Part shown: piece after piece, positions 7,601-16,971 of the stretch
Numbering within the stretch: the stretch's first letter is position 1
How the letters are laid out: every line of letters starts with the position of its first letter
Source of the DNA: Microbulbifer sp. SAOS-129_SWC
Lineage (GTDB): Bacteria; Pseudomonadota; Gammaproteobacteria; Pseudomonadales; Cellvibrionaceae
Direction: 5' to 3'
DNA length: 64,000 bases
Assembly: GCF_039696035.1 (NCBI RefSeq)
Contig: NZ_CP155567.1
Coordinates: 434,001 to 498,000, forward strand
Translations under genes and position numbers: made by a program
The notes under the pieces: generated by a model
Databases searched by the model: none
What the model was told of the DNA's origin: nothing
Seen by the model: the letters and a program-made list of their open reading frames with translations, nothing else

Positions 7601-8623
7601 ATGACAGAGGATTTAGCGGTCACCGAACTGCCGCTGCGCGATGGCGCAAGCCGTCGCTGGCAGGAGGAAATGGCCGATCTGGTTACCGACCCGCGCGAGC
7701 TGCTGGCGCATCTGCAGCTGGACCCGGCGCAGCTGCCCCAGGCGCTCGACGCCGCGGGGGCATTTGCGCTGCGGGTGCCGCGCCCCTTTCTCAACCGCAT
7801 CCGCCCCGGCGATCCGCGCGACCCGCTGTTGCTGCAGGTACTGCCGGGTGCACCGGAACTGGCGCCGCGCGCCGGATTCAGCGCCGACCCGCTCGAGGAG
7901 CGCGACGCCAACCCGGTGCCCGGTGTCGTCCACAAGTACCGCGGCCGCCTGTTGCTGATCGCCGCCGGCCAGTGCGCGGTCAATTGCCGCTACTGTTTCC
8001 GCCGCGCCTTTCCCTATGGCGATAACCATTTGAACCGCAGCCAGTGGCAGGCGGCGCTGGACTATATCCGTGCCCGCAGCGAACTGCGCGAGGTGATCCT
8101 GAGTGGCGGCGATCCGCTGGTGCTCGGGGACCGCCAGTTGGCCTGGCTGGCGGGCGAGCTGGCGGCGATACCGCAGCTGGACAAGCTGAGGGTGCACAGC
8201 CGCCTGCCGATCGTGGCGCCGAGCCGGATTACCGAAGAGCTGCTGGAATGGTTTAGCGGTGGGCGCCTGAAGCCGGTTCTGGTGCTGCACTGCAATCACG
8301 CCAACGAGATCGACGCCGAGGTGCGCGCGGCGCTGGCGCGGCTGCGCGCTGCCGGCGTCACGTTGCTGAATCAGGCGGTGCTGCTGCGCGGGGTCAACGA
8401 CAGCACTGCGGCCCTCGAGCAACTCAGCGAAACGCTGTTTGACGCCGGCGTGCTGCCGTATTACCTGCACCAGCTGGACCGGGTGCAGGGGGCCGCGCAT
8501 TTCGAGGTGCAAGACAGCAGCGCGTTGGCCCTGGTGGAACAGCTGCGCCAGCGCTTGCCCGGTTACCTGATTCCCAAGCTGGTACGAGAAGTACCAGGTA
8601 AGGCGTCCAAAACCCCCCTTTAG
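7601..8623 (+). CDS. epmB: EF-P beta-lysylation protein (lysine 2,3-aminomutase-like radical SAM)
   Basis: A 340-residue radical-SAM protein, the usual EpmB length, which converts (S)-alpha-lysine to (R)-beta-lysine for EpmA to attach to elongation factor P. The cluster-binding CxxxCxxC is Cys125/Cys129/Cys132 (QCAVNCRYC), followed by FRRAFPYG and the SGGDPL motif; the PLP lysine is probably in YLIPKLV near the C-terminus. ATG at 7601 has AGAAGG 3 nt upstream; an in-frame ATG at 7538 adds a non-conserved leader and lies before the putative -10. The last codons contain a CTGGTAC/GTACCAG hairpin (8579-8597 approx.). efp and epmA are not in the window. Monocistronic here. Confidence 0.92.
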   Translation: MTEDLAVTELPLRDGASRRWQEEMADLVTDPRELLAHLQLDPAQLPQALDAAGAFALRVPRPFLNRIRPGDPRDPLLLQVLPGAPELAPRAGFSADPLEERDANPVPGVVHKYRGRLLLIAAGQCAVNCRYCFRRAFPYGDNHLNRSQWQAALDYIRARSELREVILSGGDPLVLGDRQLAWLAGELAAIPQLDKLRVHSRLPIVAPSRITEELLEWFSGGRLKPVLVLHCNHANEIDAEVRAALARLRAAGVTLLNQAVLLRGVNDSTAALEQLSETLFDAGVLPYYLHQLDRVQGAAHFEVQDSSALALVEQLRQRLPGYLIPKLVREVPGKASKTPL

Positions 8624-8925
8624 GGCTATATTGCGCTACCTTTTGTCAATCTCTTCGAATAGTTCTGCTGCTGTTTGCGCGTTACATCACAAAATTGGCG
8701 CCATTTTCATCGCGTAAGGCTTGTTCGGAAAAAATAGACCTTCTTATACTGCAGTGACGTCATCGACCGGACAGGGACGGCTCGGACGGTGACGCGGAGC
8801 AGTAGCCAATCGGCTGTACTCCGGTTCCCGGTGGCTTTCGGTATCGCCGCCTCAACGCAGGAACCGCACAAGCGGTCGGTGGCGCTGCGAGCGACCACCG
8901 GATTGACACAGGATGTTGAATCGCC
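8624..8925. other. Intergenic region upstream of PilZ-like gene
   Basis: Just over 300 bp with no supported gene. Its AT-rich middle contains the promoter-like pair described separately at 8721-8750; the last 170 bp would be leader sequence. No repeat or RNA structure was recognised. Confidence 0.5.
8721..8750 (+). promoter_or_regulatory. Putative sigma70 promoter for the PilZ-like gene
   Basis: TTGTTC (8721-8726) and TATACT (8745-8750) are separated by 18 bp in an AT-rich pocket of an otherwise GC-rich region. It points at the gene starting at 8926, giving a leader of about 170 nt. Confidence 0.4.
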
Positions 8926-10632
8926 ATGCAGGATGCTGTCTCTGAATCCTCCACCCAACAGCGGCTCCCGGCGCAGGGGGATCCCCTTGCCGCGCTCGAG
9001 CTGCCCGCGCTCACCCTGGATAACCTCAGTTGTGAGTGTCATCACGAACGCCAGCTGACCAGCTGGCTGGAAAACACCCAGTTGCACCCCTACTGCCCCG
9101 CCGACCAGCCGCGCCTGGTCGGCATGCTGCAGGGCATGATTGAAGAGCTGGCCCACTGGAACGCACCCGCGAGCCGGCGGTTACCGATGCTGGAACTGCT
9201 GCGCGAATACGCCCTCGCGTGCGTCGATGCCCTGGCACTGCAGCGCGCCACGCTGGCGCGCGCGCAGACCGCCGAGTTGCGCAAGGCGGTGCACCTGGCG
9301 CTGCAGCTGTTGCAGCAGCTGGCCGCAGCCTACGCCGGTGTCGCCGCGCAGAGCAGTCGCGAGGCGGGATTGGGGGTGCTGGTGCGCCGCCGCACGGCAC
9401 TGGCCCTGCAGCGGGGCATCGACAGCCTGCGGCGTCAGGTGCGTATTACCGCACTGTTCGGCCTGGCGCCGGAGGCGCATTGCTGGCGGGACATGCAGTT
9501 GCTGTTGCAGTTCGCGCGGCTGCAGCGTCTCGATGCGAAGAAGGTCCCGGATGCATTGCACCCGCAGCGGCGCGACAGCGCCGCCGGTGCCTATCTGCAG
9601 GCGGCGCTGTTTACCAGCGCCAATCCCGCCCAGTTTGACAGCGGCCAGCAGGAGCAACTGTGGAGCCACACCGGTCACTGGGCGAAGGCGGCGACGATCG
9701 CCGATCGCTACACTGAAATGGCCGACGGCCTGCTCGCCAGCCTGGCCCTGGACCAGCCGCCGGTGCCGGGTAATCGCCTCGGCAGCTGCAAGGTCGACCT
9801 GCGCCACTTCAGCGCCCCGCGCGGCTGGAAGGTCGAGTTGGGCGGTGTACTGGCGGTGCTGGAAAAGCTGCGCCAGCGCAGCGACGATGTATTGCTGCAG
9901 GCGGTGCAGCGGGTATGGGGCGCGCGTGGCGGTCGCGCCGTGCGGCGCTCCCCGGTCGAGCAGCAGTGCGATATCGCCATTGGTATCGGTGCGATCAGTT
10001 TCCATCTCGGTGGTGCGCGCACCCAGCTGCCCGACGGCTTCATCAGCGGTTCCAGTATGCATGGTGACCATCTGTGCCTGGACGTGGACTCGGTGGACTT
10101 CGCGTCCGGGCGCACGGTCAACGAGTACGACGTCAGGCTGCCGGATGCGCCGTCCCTGAAACGCGATAAGCGCGATGCGCCGCGTCCCGACCGCCGTTAC
10201 GCGCTGGAGCGGGTCAATGTGCTGAACAGTAGTGCGCACGGCGCCGGCCTGAGCCTGCCGCCCGCGATCGGTGAGCGGCTGCGCGTGGGCGAGCTGGTGG
10301 CGATTCGCCTGCGCGAGCACTGGCGGGTGGCGGTGGTGCGCTGGGAGTTCGCGTTGCCGGATCACTGCCGCGCCGGTGTGGAAGTGCTGGCCGCCGACGC
10401 CCTGCCGGTGCAGGTGCAGCGCCATACCAGCGCCGGCCAGCTATCCGCTCCGCTGGCGGCGCTGTGGTTGCAGGAAGAGGGCGCGGACAGCAATCGATCG
10501 CTGATTCTGCCGGTGCCGCTGTTCAAATGTTACGACACGGTGGAGTTACTGTCGGGCAGCCAGACCTACCCGGTGACGCTGCAGCGCCAGCTGCTCGCTA
10601 CCGGTAGCTTCGCCCGCTTTGAATTTGTGTGA
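8926..10632 (+). CDS. PilZ-like domain protein next to fimX (possible c-di-GMP effector)
   Basis: A 568-residue cytoplasmic protein without signal peptide or membrane segment. Residues about 50-400 are a helical, Leu/Gln/Ala-rich region; about 420-500 look like a PilZ domain, with NSSAHG fitting the [DN]xSxxG motif and VVRWEF and AGVEVL as later strands. The upstream arginine motif is irregular (RYALER, four residues between the arginines rather than three), so c-di-GMP binding is uncertain. It stands 124 bp before a fimX homologue on the same strand; a comparable gene precedes fimX in Pseudomonas (from memory). A role in type IV pilus or surface signalling is inferred from this pairing. The ATG at 8926 has no strong ribosome site. 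Confidence 0.65.
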   Translation: MQDAVSESSTQQRLPAQGDPLAALELPALTLDNLSCECHHERQLTSWLENTQLHPYCPADQPRLVGMLQGMIEELAHWNAPASRRLPMLELLREYALACVDALALQRATLARAQTAELRKAVHLALQLLQQLAAAYAGVAAQSSREAGLGVLVRRRTALALQRGIDSLRRQVRITALFGLAPEAHCWRDMQLLLQFARLQRLDAKKVPDALHPQRRDSAAGAYLQAALFTSANPAQFDSGQQEQLWSHTGHWAKAATIADRYTEMADGLLASLALDQPPVPGNRLGSCKVDLRHFSAPRGWKVELGGVLAVLEKLRQRSDDVLLQAVQRVWGARGGRAVRRSPVEQQCDIAIGIGAISFHLGGARTQLPDGFISGSSMHGDHLCLDVDSVDFASGRTVNEYDVRLPDAPSLKRDKRDAPRPDRRYALERVNVLNSSAHGAGLSLPPAIGERLRVGELVAIRLREHWRVAVVRWEFALPDHCRAGVEVLAADALPVQVQRHTSAGQLSAPLAALWLQEEGADSNRSLILPVPLFKCYDTVELLSGSQTYPVTLQRQLLATGSFARFEFV

Positions 10633-10663
10633 AGTGGGTCGCCCCGGCAACGTCGCCCCGCTC

Positions 10664-10693
10664 TTGTAAGTAACCGCTACCGCGCCCTAAACT
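10664..10693 (+). promoter_or_regulatory. Putative sigma70 promoter of fimX
   Basis: TTGTAA (10664-10669) and TAAACT (10688-10693) with an 18-bp spacer lie about 65 bp before the fimX start, suggesting it can be transcribed on its own as well as with the PilZ-like gene. Confidence 0.4.
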
Positions 10694-10756
10694 TATGACC
10701 CTTTCGCACCGCCGGAGCTCCGGGGGCGACGCGGCTGTGCCGCGGCAGTAGGTATC

Positions 10757-12856
10757 ATGAGCAAAATAATGAGCAGCAACGAAACCATCCGACTCCTTTT
10801 GATTCACGACACGCCCTCTGAGGCCCAGCGCCTGGTAAGCATGCTGCACAACGCCGGCCGCCCCAATCGCGCCCAGCACGTGTCCAGCGAAGCCGCGCTG
10901 GCGAAGCTGCTGCAGGACAAGACCTGGGACCTGCTGATCGCCGCTGATGGCAGCAGGCAGGTGCCGCCGGCGGTGGCGCTGCGCACCATCAGCAAGATGC
11001 AGAAAGACGTGCCGGTGGTCCTGCTCAGCGAACGCAGCAGCGCCCAGGCGGTGGTGGAAGGGCTCAAGCTCGGTGCCCGTGACGTGGTGACGGTGGACGA
11101 GGACCAGCACCTGCTGCTGGTGATTCAGCGCGAGATGCTGTCGCTGGCCAACCGCCGCACCGCGCGCCTGCACGACCGCCGCTATCACGCCACGCTGCAG
11201 CGCGCCAAGGAATTGCTCGACAGCTCCAAGGACGCCATCGCCTATGTCTCCGACGGCCTGATCGTCTATGCCAACGACTCCTTCGCCGAGCGCTTCGGCT
11301 ACCAGAGCAACGACGACATCGAATACCAGCCGCTGATCGATATGCTCACCGAGGGTGAGCACGAAGACGCGCGGGCATTCCTCAAGCAGTGCGCGATCGA
11401 CAACAACGAGGTGGAGGCGCAGGAGTGGAAGTTTACCGCCAAGACTGCCACCGGCGCGCCGCTGCCGACCCGGGCCGAAGTACTGTCCACCGTCTACGAC
11501 GACGAGCGCTGCCTGCAGGTGCGTATTGCCGCGCGCAGCGGCGACACCGAACAGCTGGAGGCGCAGATCAGCGATATCAAGAACCGCGATCCGCTCACCG
11601 GCCTCTACAACCGCCAGTACTTCCTGCAGCTGCTCGACAAGGCGATCAAGTCTACTGCCGGCACCCAGCGCACCGGTGGCCTGATGTATATCGAGGTGGA
11701 CCGCTTCGAGGAGACGGTACACAAAGCGGTGGGCGTCGCCGGCGCGGACGCGCTGCAGAAGAAACTGGCGGAACTGCTGCAGTCCAGCCTGCGCCGCGGC
11801 GACGTGCTGGCCCGCTACAGTGACGAGAGCTTCTGCCTGCTGTTGCCGGACACCACCCCGGACAGTGCCGAACACCGCACCAAAGAGTTGCTGAAGAAAA
11901 TTACCGACACCATTTTCGACGCCGCGGGCAAGACGCTGCAGATCACCGCATCCGCGGGTATCTCGCTGCTCAGCGAAGCCTCCGGCGCGGCGCAGAAAGT
12001 GCTCGACCAGGCCCTGCATGCCCACGACCAGGCGCAGCAGAAGAGCGGCAGCGGCGGCGGTCTGGCCCTCTACGAGCCGGACACCGACCAGCAGGATGAC
12101 GCCGACACCTATCGCCGTGCGCGGGTGGCACAGGCTCTCGAGGCCGGCAAGCTGAAGCTGCTGTACCAGCCGACCCTGAGCCTGCAGGGCAGCGGCGAGC
12201 AGCTCTACGAAGTGCTGGTGCGCCTGGTCGACGGCAAGGAAGAGCTGGCCCCGGTGGCTTTCCTCGAGGCACTCGGCGACGACACCCTGGCCACCAAGAT
12301 GGACCGCTGGGTTATCCTCAACGCGATCAAGGCGGCCGCGGCCCAGCGCGCCAAGAGCAAAGACGTCTCGCTGCTGCTGCACCTCACCGCCGCCTCGCTG
12401 CTCGATAGCGGCCTGCCGGGGTGGCTGGGCGTGGCCTTCAAGGCGGCCAAGGTGCCGCCCAAGGCGGTCGCCTTCCAGCTGCGCCAGGAGGACATCAACA
12501 GCAACCTGCACGCCGCGCGGGATTTCACCAAGCAGCTGCAGGAGCTCGGCTGCCGTGTCGTTGTTTGCCACTTCGGCACCGGCCTCAACCCGTTCAAATC
12601 CCTCGAACACGTCAAGGTGGATATGGCCAAGGTGCACCCGTCGTTCGTCCACGAGATTCAGGACGAGGGCGAGAGCAGCGAGACCCTCGCCAACCTGGTC
12701 CAGCAGCTGGGTCAGGCCGATACCAAGGTCATCGTGCCGCATATCGAGCAGGCCAGCATGCTGCCGACCCTGTGGCAGACCGGCACCGATTACATCCAGG
12801 GCTACTACGTTCAGGGCCCGGGTGAAGAAATGAATTTCGACTTCAGCCTCGACTGA
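10757..12856 (+). CDS. fimX: FimX-like protein, REC-PAS-degenerate GGDEF-EVL
   Basis: A 699-residue homologue of Pseudomonas FimX, a c-di-GMP receptor that controls type IV pilus assembly and twitching. Order: receiver-like domain (about 10-125, no clear phosphoacceptor signature), PAS (about 140-255), GGDEF-like (about 260-430) and EAL-like (about 445-690). The GGDEF core is replaced by YSDES and the EAL core by EVL (LYEVLVRL), the same kind of decay as in Pseudomonas FimX (GGDEF lost, EVL), so it should bind rather than make or break c-di-GMP. Length is close to the family's (about 690). ATG at 10757 has AGTAGG upstream. No pil genes are nearby. Confidence 0.88.
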   Translation: MSKIMSSNETIRLLLIHDTPSEAQRLVSMLHNAGRPNRAQHVSSEAALAKLLQDKTWDLLIAADGSRQVPPAVALRTISKMQKDVPVVLLSERSSAQAVVEGLKLGARDVVTVDEDQHLLLVIQREMLSLANRRTARLHDRRYHATLQRAKELLDSSKDAIAYVSDGLIVYANDSFAERFGYQSNDDIEYQPLIDMLTEGEHEDARAFLKQCAIDNNEVEAQEWKFTAKTATGAPLPTRAEVLSTVYDDERCLQVRIAARSGDTEQLEAQISDIKNRDPLTGLYNRQYFLQLLDKAIKSTAGTQRTGGLMYIEVDRFEETVHKAVGVAGADALQKKLAELLQSSLRRGDVLARYSDESFCLLLPDTTPDSAEHRTKELLKKITDTIFDAAGKTLQITASAGISLLSEASGAAQKVLDQALHAHDQAQQKSGSGGGLALYEPDTDQQDDADTYRRARVAQALEAGKLKLLYQPTLSLQGSGEQLYEVLVRLVDGKEELAPVAFLEALGDDTLATKMDRWVILNAIKAAAAQRAKSKDVSLLLHLTAASLLDSGLPGWLGVAFKAAKVPPKAVAFQLRQEDINSNLHAARDFTKQLQELGCRVVVCHFGTGLNPFKSLEHVKVDMAKVHPSFVHEIQDEGESSETLANLVQQLGQADTKVIVPHIEQASMLPTLWQTGTDYIQGYYVQGPGEEMNFDFSLD

Positions 12857-13057
12857 TCCCTATCCCTGCGGACACGGACGTCCGCCGCATCATCCGCCTT
12901 GCTCCCCCTGCCGCCCGGCAATTCCATTGGCTAAATGACCACGCCCGGCAGACGCCCGCTGTTGTCCAGACCACCCTTGCCGGTTGCGGCTGTTTTGTCG
13001 ACGTCCCTCCTGTATCCTGTGCCGCGACTGAATAAATAGAATTTCTGGAGCTCACCC

Positions 13058-15004
13058 ATGTTGCCCCGCTTACTCTGTACCAGCCTGTTTGTCGGTGCCC
13101 TGGCACTGGCCGGCGGCTGTTCCAAATCCGAGGTCCCGGCGCCGGACAAGGCCCCGGCGGCGAAAACCGCGGATGTGAAAGCCAAGGATCAGCACGCCGA
13201 CAAGGCGCCCAAGCCCGGTGTGGATTACCACTCGTTTGCCAATACCGACGATTACCGGGTCAAGCACCTCGACCTGGACCTGAATGTCGATTTCTCGCGC
13301 AAGGTGCTGAGTGGCGAGGCACGCCTGCAGTTCAAGCGCCTGACCAAAAAGAACCCGCCGCTGGTGCTGGATACCCGCGACCTGAAGATCGAATCGGTCG
13401 AGGCCGGTCACGGCAAGCAGATGCAGCCGGCCAAGTTCTCGCTGGGCAAGACCGACCCGATCCTCGGCACGCCGCTGTCGATCAAACTGCCGAAGAATGC
13501 CACCGCCGTGGCCATTCACTACCAGACTTCGCCCAGCGCCTCCGGCGTGCAGTGGCTGGAGCCGCAGCAGACTGCCGGTAAGAAACACCCGTTCCTGTTC
13601 ACTCAGGCCCAGGCGATTCACGCGCGCAGCTTTATCCCGCTGCAGGACACGCCGTCGGTGCGCATTACCTACAACGCCACCATCCATACGCCCAAGGATC
13701 TGCGCGCGGTGATGAGTGCGAACAACGACCCGGATGCACCCAGGAGCGGCGAGTATAAATTCGAGATGCCGCAGCCGATCCCGTCCTACCTGATCGCCCT
13801 GGCGGTTGGCGACCTGGACTTCAAGGCCATGGGCGAGCGCACCGGCGTCTACGCCGAGCCGTCGGTACTGGACGCCGCGGCCAAGGAGTTCGAGGACACC
13901 GAGTCGATGCTCGAGGTTAACGAGAAGGTCTACGGCCCCTATCGCTGGGACCGCTACGACCTGCTGATCCTGCCGCCCAGCTTCCCGTTTGGCGGCATGG
14001 AGAACCCGCGCCTGAGCTTCATTACCCCGACCGTGATCGCCGGTGACAAGAGCCTGGTATCACTGATCGCCCACGAGCTGGCCCACTCCTGGTCCGGTAA
14101 CCTGGTGACCAACGCCACCTGGCGCGACATGTGGCTGAACGAGGGCTTCACCACCTACCTGACCAACCGCATCATGCAGAACGTCTACGGCGACAAGCGC
14201 TACCGCATGGAAATGGCGCTGGGCTACGCCGATCTGCAGGCGGCGCTGAAAGACCGCGATCCCCGCGACCAGCGCCTGGCCAACGACCAGGGCGGTCGCG
14301 ATCCGGATGAAGTCTTCTCCGATATCCCCTACGAAAAGGGTGCGCTGTTCCTGTACGAACTGGAACAGAAAGTCGGCCGCAAGGCGTTCGACCAGTTCCT
14401 GGTGAACTATTTCAATCACTTCGCGTTCCAGAGCATTACCACGGAAGATTTCGTTAAATACCTGCAGGAAACGCTGCTGAAGCAGTATCCGGACAAGCTC
14501 AGCGCCGAGCGCATTCACCAGTGGATCTACGAACCGGGCCTGCCGGAAGGCGCGCCGCACCCGACCTCCGACGCCTTCAGCAAGATCGACCCGGTCCGCC
14601 AGCAGTGGCTGGATGGCAAGATCGCGGCCAGCGATATCGACACCAGCAAATGGAGCTTCCACGAGTGGAAGTACTTCCTCGATGGCATGCCGGAGAAACT
14701 GAGCGAGAAGCAGCTGCAGGAACTCGACAGCGCCTTCGGCCTGACCGACTCGAAGAACAACGAGATCGCGTTCAGCTGGCTGATGATCGCCGTGCACAAC
14801 GACTACCAGCCGGCCTTCCCGCGCCTGGAAGACTTTATGGTGAGCATTGGCCGCAACAAGTTCGTGCGCCCGCTGTACCGCAGCCTGGTGGAACACGGCA
14901 AGCGCGACATGGCTGTGCGCATCTTTGAAAAGGCCAAGCCGGGTTACCACCCGCTGACGGTCAAGATCAACAGCCAGATCGTCTACGGCGACGACGAGGA
15001 CTGA
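13058..15004 (+). CDS. M1-family metallo-aminopeptidase, lipoprotein
   Basis: A 648-residue zinc aminopeptidase of the LTA4-hydrolase/cold-active aminopeptidase branch of family M1. The N-terminus is a lipoprotein signal with lipobox LAGGC (about residues 17-21), so the enzyme is probably anchored in the periplasm or outer membrane; a Lys/Ala/Pro linker follows. The substrate motif GGMEN is at 312-316 and the zinc site HELAH at 339-343 with Glu362 (HExxH-X18-E), all intact. A C-terminal helical domain as in LTA4H follows. It should trim N-terminal residues from peptides. Monocistronic, closed by a strong terminator at 15036. Confidence 0.93.
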   Translation: MLPRLLCTSLFVGALALAGGCSKSEVPAPDKAPAAKTADVKAKDQHADKAPKPGVDYHSFANTDDYRVKHLDLDLNVDFSRKVLSGEARLQFKRLTKKNPPLVLDTRDLKIESVEAGHGKQMQPAKFSLGKTDPILGTPLSIKLPKNATAVAIHYQTSPSASGVQWLEPQQTAGKKHPFLFTQAQAIHARSFIPLQDTPSVRITYNATIHTPKDLRAVMSANNDPDAPRSGEYKFEMPQPIPSYLIALAVGDLDFKAMGERTGVYAEPSVLDAAAKEFEDTESMLEVNEKVYGPYRWDRYDLLILPPSFPFGGMENPRLSFITPTVIAGDKSLVSLIAHELAHSWSGNLVTNATWRDMWLNEGFTTYLTNRIMQNVYGDKRYRMEMALGYADLQAALKDRDPRDQRLANDQGGRDPDEVFSDIPYEKGALFLYELEQKVGRKAFDQFLVNYFNHFAFQSITTEDFVKYLQETLLKQYPDKLSAERIHQWIYEPGLPEGAPHPTSDAFSKIDPVRQQWLDGKIAASDIDTSKWSFHEWKYFLDGMPEKLSEKQLQELDSAFGLTDSKNNEIAFSWLMIAVHNDYQPAFPRLEDFMVSIGRNKFVRPLYRSLVEHGKRDMAVRIFEKAKPGYHPLTVKINSQIVYGDDED

Positions 15005-15035
15005 TCGTCGCGACGATTACTCGCTTTAGAACCAG

Positions 15036-15066
15036 CGCCCCGCCTCCGAGCGGGGCGTTTTGGTTT
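15036..15066 (+). terminator. Rho-independent terminator after M1 peptidase
   Basis: An 8-bp GC stem (15036-15043 with 15050-15057, CGCCCCGC/GCGGGGCG) with a 6-nt loop, followed by TTTTGGTTTT. Confidence 0.85.
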
Positions 15067-15173
15067 TGGCGTCTCTACTTTGCTCCAACGGCTCTGGGTG
15101 CCAGCGCAGAATCTCGCTCGGAACTCTCTAGGCACACATCCCTGCCTCGCACGGCACGGCCAGCTACCGCGAT

Positions 15174-16472
15174 CTAAAACCCCCACGGATAGGTATCCGG
15201 TGGCGTCACCTCGCCGGCCGCCTCGATATGCAGCGGGTGCAGCGCGCGGGTTTCGTCCAGATAGACAAACGCATCGTAGCGCTGGGCCAGCTCCGTGGGC
15301 ACGAAATTGCCGCGCTCGTACTCCGGCCGGTAAACCACGCCGATGGCGCGATGGCCGCGGGGCTGGTGCAGCGCAGCGCCGCCCCGCGCCAGGTCCGGCA
15401 GCAGGCTGTCGCGGCCCAGCGCGAGATGCATGGCGCCCTCCCAGCTGTGTGGCGGCGCCGCCGGCACCGCCATCTTCTGCCCCGGGCTGCCCCAGCTGCG
15501 CGCGGCAATGACGCTGCCGCGATGGCTGCCGAAGCCCACCAGCCGCACCTGTTCCCGCCCCCACTCCTCGCGTGCCAGCTGGCCGATATTGAACATGCCC
15601 TCGTGGCGCATATCGGTGGCGCGGGCATCGCCGATATGGGTGTTGTGGGCCCAGACGATGCCCTTGCTGTTGTCGCCGTGGCGCTGCAGCAGCCGGTTCA
15701 GCGTCTCCATCATATGGGTATCGCGCAGATTCCAGGAGCCGGCGCCGGCGGTCATCATGGTGCGGTAGTAGCGCTCGGCGTTGACCATGACGTGGGCGTT
15801 CTGCTCGGCGTCGAAGTCGCCCTCCGGATCGGTGTCGAAGCGCGGGCGCCGGTGCACCAGGCGCAGCAGCAACTCGATGACCTCGTCGGCGCAGTCGCCG
15901 TCGGACATCAGCGCGTGGCGCGCGTAACGCTGCTCGTCGCGACCGTAGGGCTGGAAGCAGTAAAGGACCCGCTCGGCCAGTGCCAGCGACTGTGGATCGC
16001 GGTCGCGCACATGGTGGATGATCGCCTCCAGGGATTCCCACAGGCTGTACATGTCCAGGCCATAGAAACCGGCCTGCCGCTGCGGACGGGTATCGTTGTG
16101 GCGCCGCAGCCACTCGGTGAAGGCCACCATCTCCCAGTTGGCCCACATCCAGGTGGGCCAGCGGTCGAAGGCGCGCAACACCGCCTCGGCGTGGGCACCG
16201 GAATCCGCGTAGGCCTTGGCGTAGCGGTTGACCCGGTAGCAGTCCGGCCAGTCACCCTCCACCGCGACAAAATCGAAACCCTGATCCTCGATCAGCCGGC
16301 GACTGAGCGCCGCGCGCCAGACGTAGTATTCTGAGGTGCCGTGGGAGGCCTCGCCGAGCATGACGATGCGCGCGCCGGCGAGCTGCTGCAGCAGTGGCTG
16401 CAGTGCGTCGCCGTGCAGCGGTAGCGCCAGCTCGCGCAGGCCGGCTGTGAGGGGGTTGTCGCTGTCTGTCAT
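15174..16472 (-). CDS. Erythromycin-esterase family hydrolase
   Basis: A 432-residue member of the erythromycin esterase (Ere)/succinoglycan-biosynthesis hydrolase family. The signature GEASHGTSEYY places the key Glu41 and His44; VEGDWPD and HNTHIGDAR downstream also match. Some family members open macrolide lactones, but most genomic copies have no proven substrate, so resistance should not be assumed. No signal peptide is seen. The ATG at 16472 lacks a strong Shine-Dalgarno. It converges with the M1 peptidase gene across the terminator at 15036 and is not in an operon. Confidence 0.85.
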   Translation of the reverse strand: MTDSDNPLTAGLRELALPLHGDALQPLLQQLAGARIVMLGEASHGTSEYYVWRAALSRRLIEDQGFDFVAVEGDWPDCYRVNRYAKAYADSGAHAEAVLRAFDRWPTWMWANWEMVAFTEWLRRHNDTRPQRQAGFYGLDMYSLWESLEAIIHHVRDRDPQSLALAERVLYCFQPYGRDEQRYARHALMSDGDCADEVIELLLRLVHRRPRFDTDPEGDFDAEQNAHVMVNAERYYRTMMTAGAGSWNLRDTHMMETLNRLLQRHGDNSKGIVWAHNTHIGDARATDMRHEGMFNIGQLAREEWGREQVRLVGFGSHRGSVIAARSWGSPGQKMAVPAAPPHSWEGAMHLALGRDSLLPDLARGGAALHQPRGHRAIGVVYRPEYERGNFVPTELAQRYDAFVYLDETRALHPLHIEAAGEVTPPDTYPWGF

Positions 16473-16622
16473 GGGGCACCCGCCAAACCAGTCACTTACC
16501 CGACGAGCATAGTGTCACCAAGGGGCAAATTAGTGGCGGTGGATTTCGCCCGCGGCTGTTCAGTGGTCGCGGCTTTGCGTACTCTTCGCGGGGAAAATGA
16601 CGGGGAACAGGGGGAGGTGTCT

Positions 16623-16757
16623 ATGAGCGGGCGAAACCCGGCCGGACTGCTGTTGTTGCTGGCTCTGGCGCTGGCGATTGCCAGCTGCAGCAGCGGTGTC
16701 TGTGACGAGCGCCGCAGCGCGCCGGCAGTACCGTCAATTCCGCTCGCGCATCGGTAA
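16623..16757 (+). CDS. Very small lipoprotein (44 aa)
   Basis: A 44-residue reading frame with a strong ribosome site (GGGGGAGG, 5-6 nt upstream of the ATG). The protein is MSGRNPAG followed by a Leu/Ala-rich helix and a lipobox-like IASC (Cys22), leaving a mature peptide of about 23 residues. Entericidin-like small lipoproteins have this layout, but I see no specific family match. It stands alone in the divergent gap after the esterase gene. The strong ribosome site and lipobox are the only support. Confidence 0.5.
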   Translation: MSGRNPAGLLLLLALALAIASCSSGVCDERRSAPAVPSIPLAHR

Positions 16758-16905
16758 GTGGTAAACGGCTAAGTGGTAAACGGCCAAGTGGTAACCGGGT
16801 AAGCGGACCGCCAGGCATCCGCCAGGCGCACCTGTTCCGCCCCGGGTCGCGCCCCGGGTCGCGCCGCGGGTTCGCGCCACGGGTGCGCGCCACGGGTGCG
16901 CCAAC
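16757..16905. repeat. Short tandem repeats downstream of the small lipoprotein gene
   Basis: Two adjoining arrays. First, about three imperfect copies of a 15-bp AAGTGGTAAACGGCT unit (about 16756-16803). Second, several copies of a GC-rich 11-13-bp unit, CCGGGTCGCGCC then CACGGGTGCGCGC (about 16840-16905). Units are directly adjacent with no spacers, so this is not a CRISPR. It fills most of the gap between the lipoprotein and the convergent serB. Confidence 0.6.
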
Positions 16906-16971
16906 CCGTGACGACAACACCGGCACCGGGCGCGGATATGTCAGCGGCGGCCGCCGATCCGCGCTGCAGAT

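Noticed and set aside
10598..12742. 714-codon open frame antisense to fimX
   Set aside because: High-GC shadow frame; the plus strand encodes a full FimX with clear domains.
15174..16472. Calling the esterase-like gene a macrolide resistance gene
   Set aside because: Family membership alone does not show macrolide activity; most chromosomal homologues have unknown substrates.
16757..16905. Possible CRISPR array
   Set aside because: Units are 11-15 bp, imperfect and without spacers; no cas genes.
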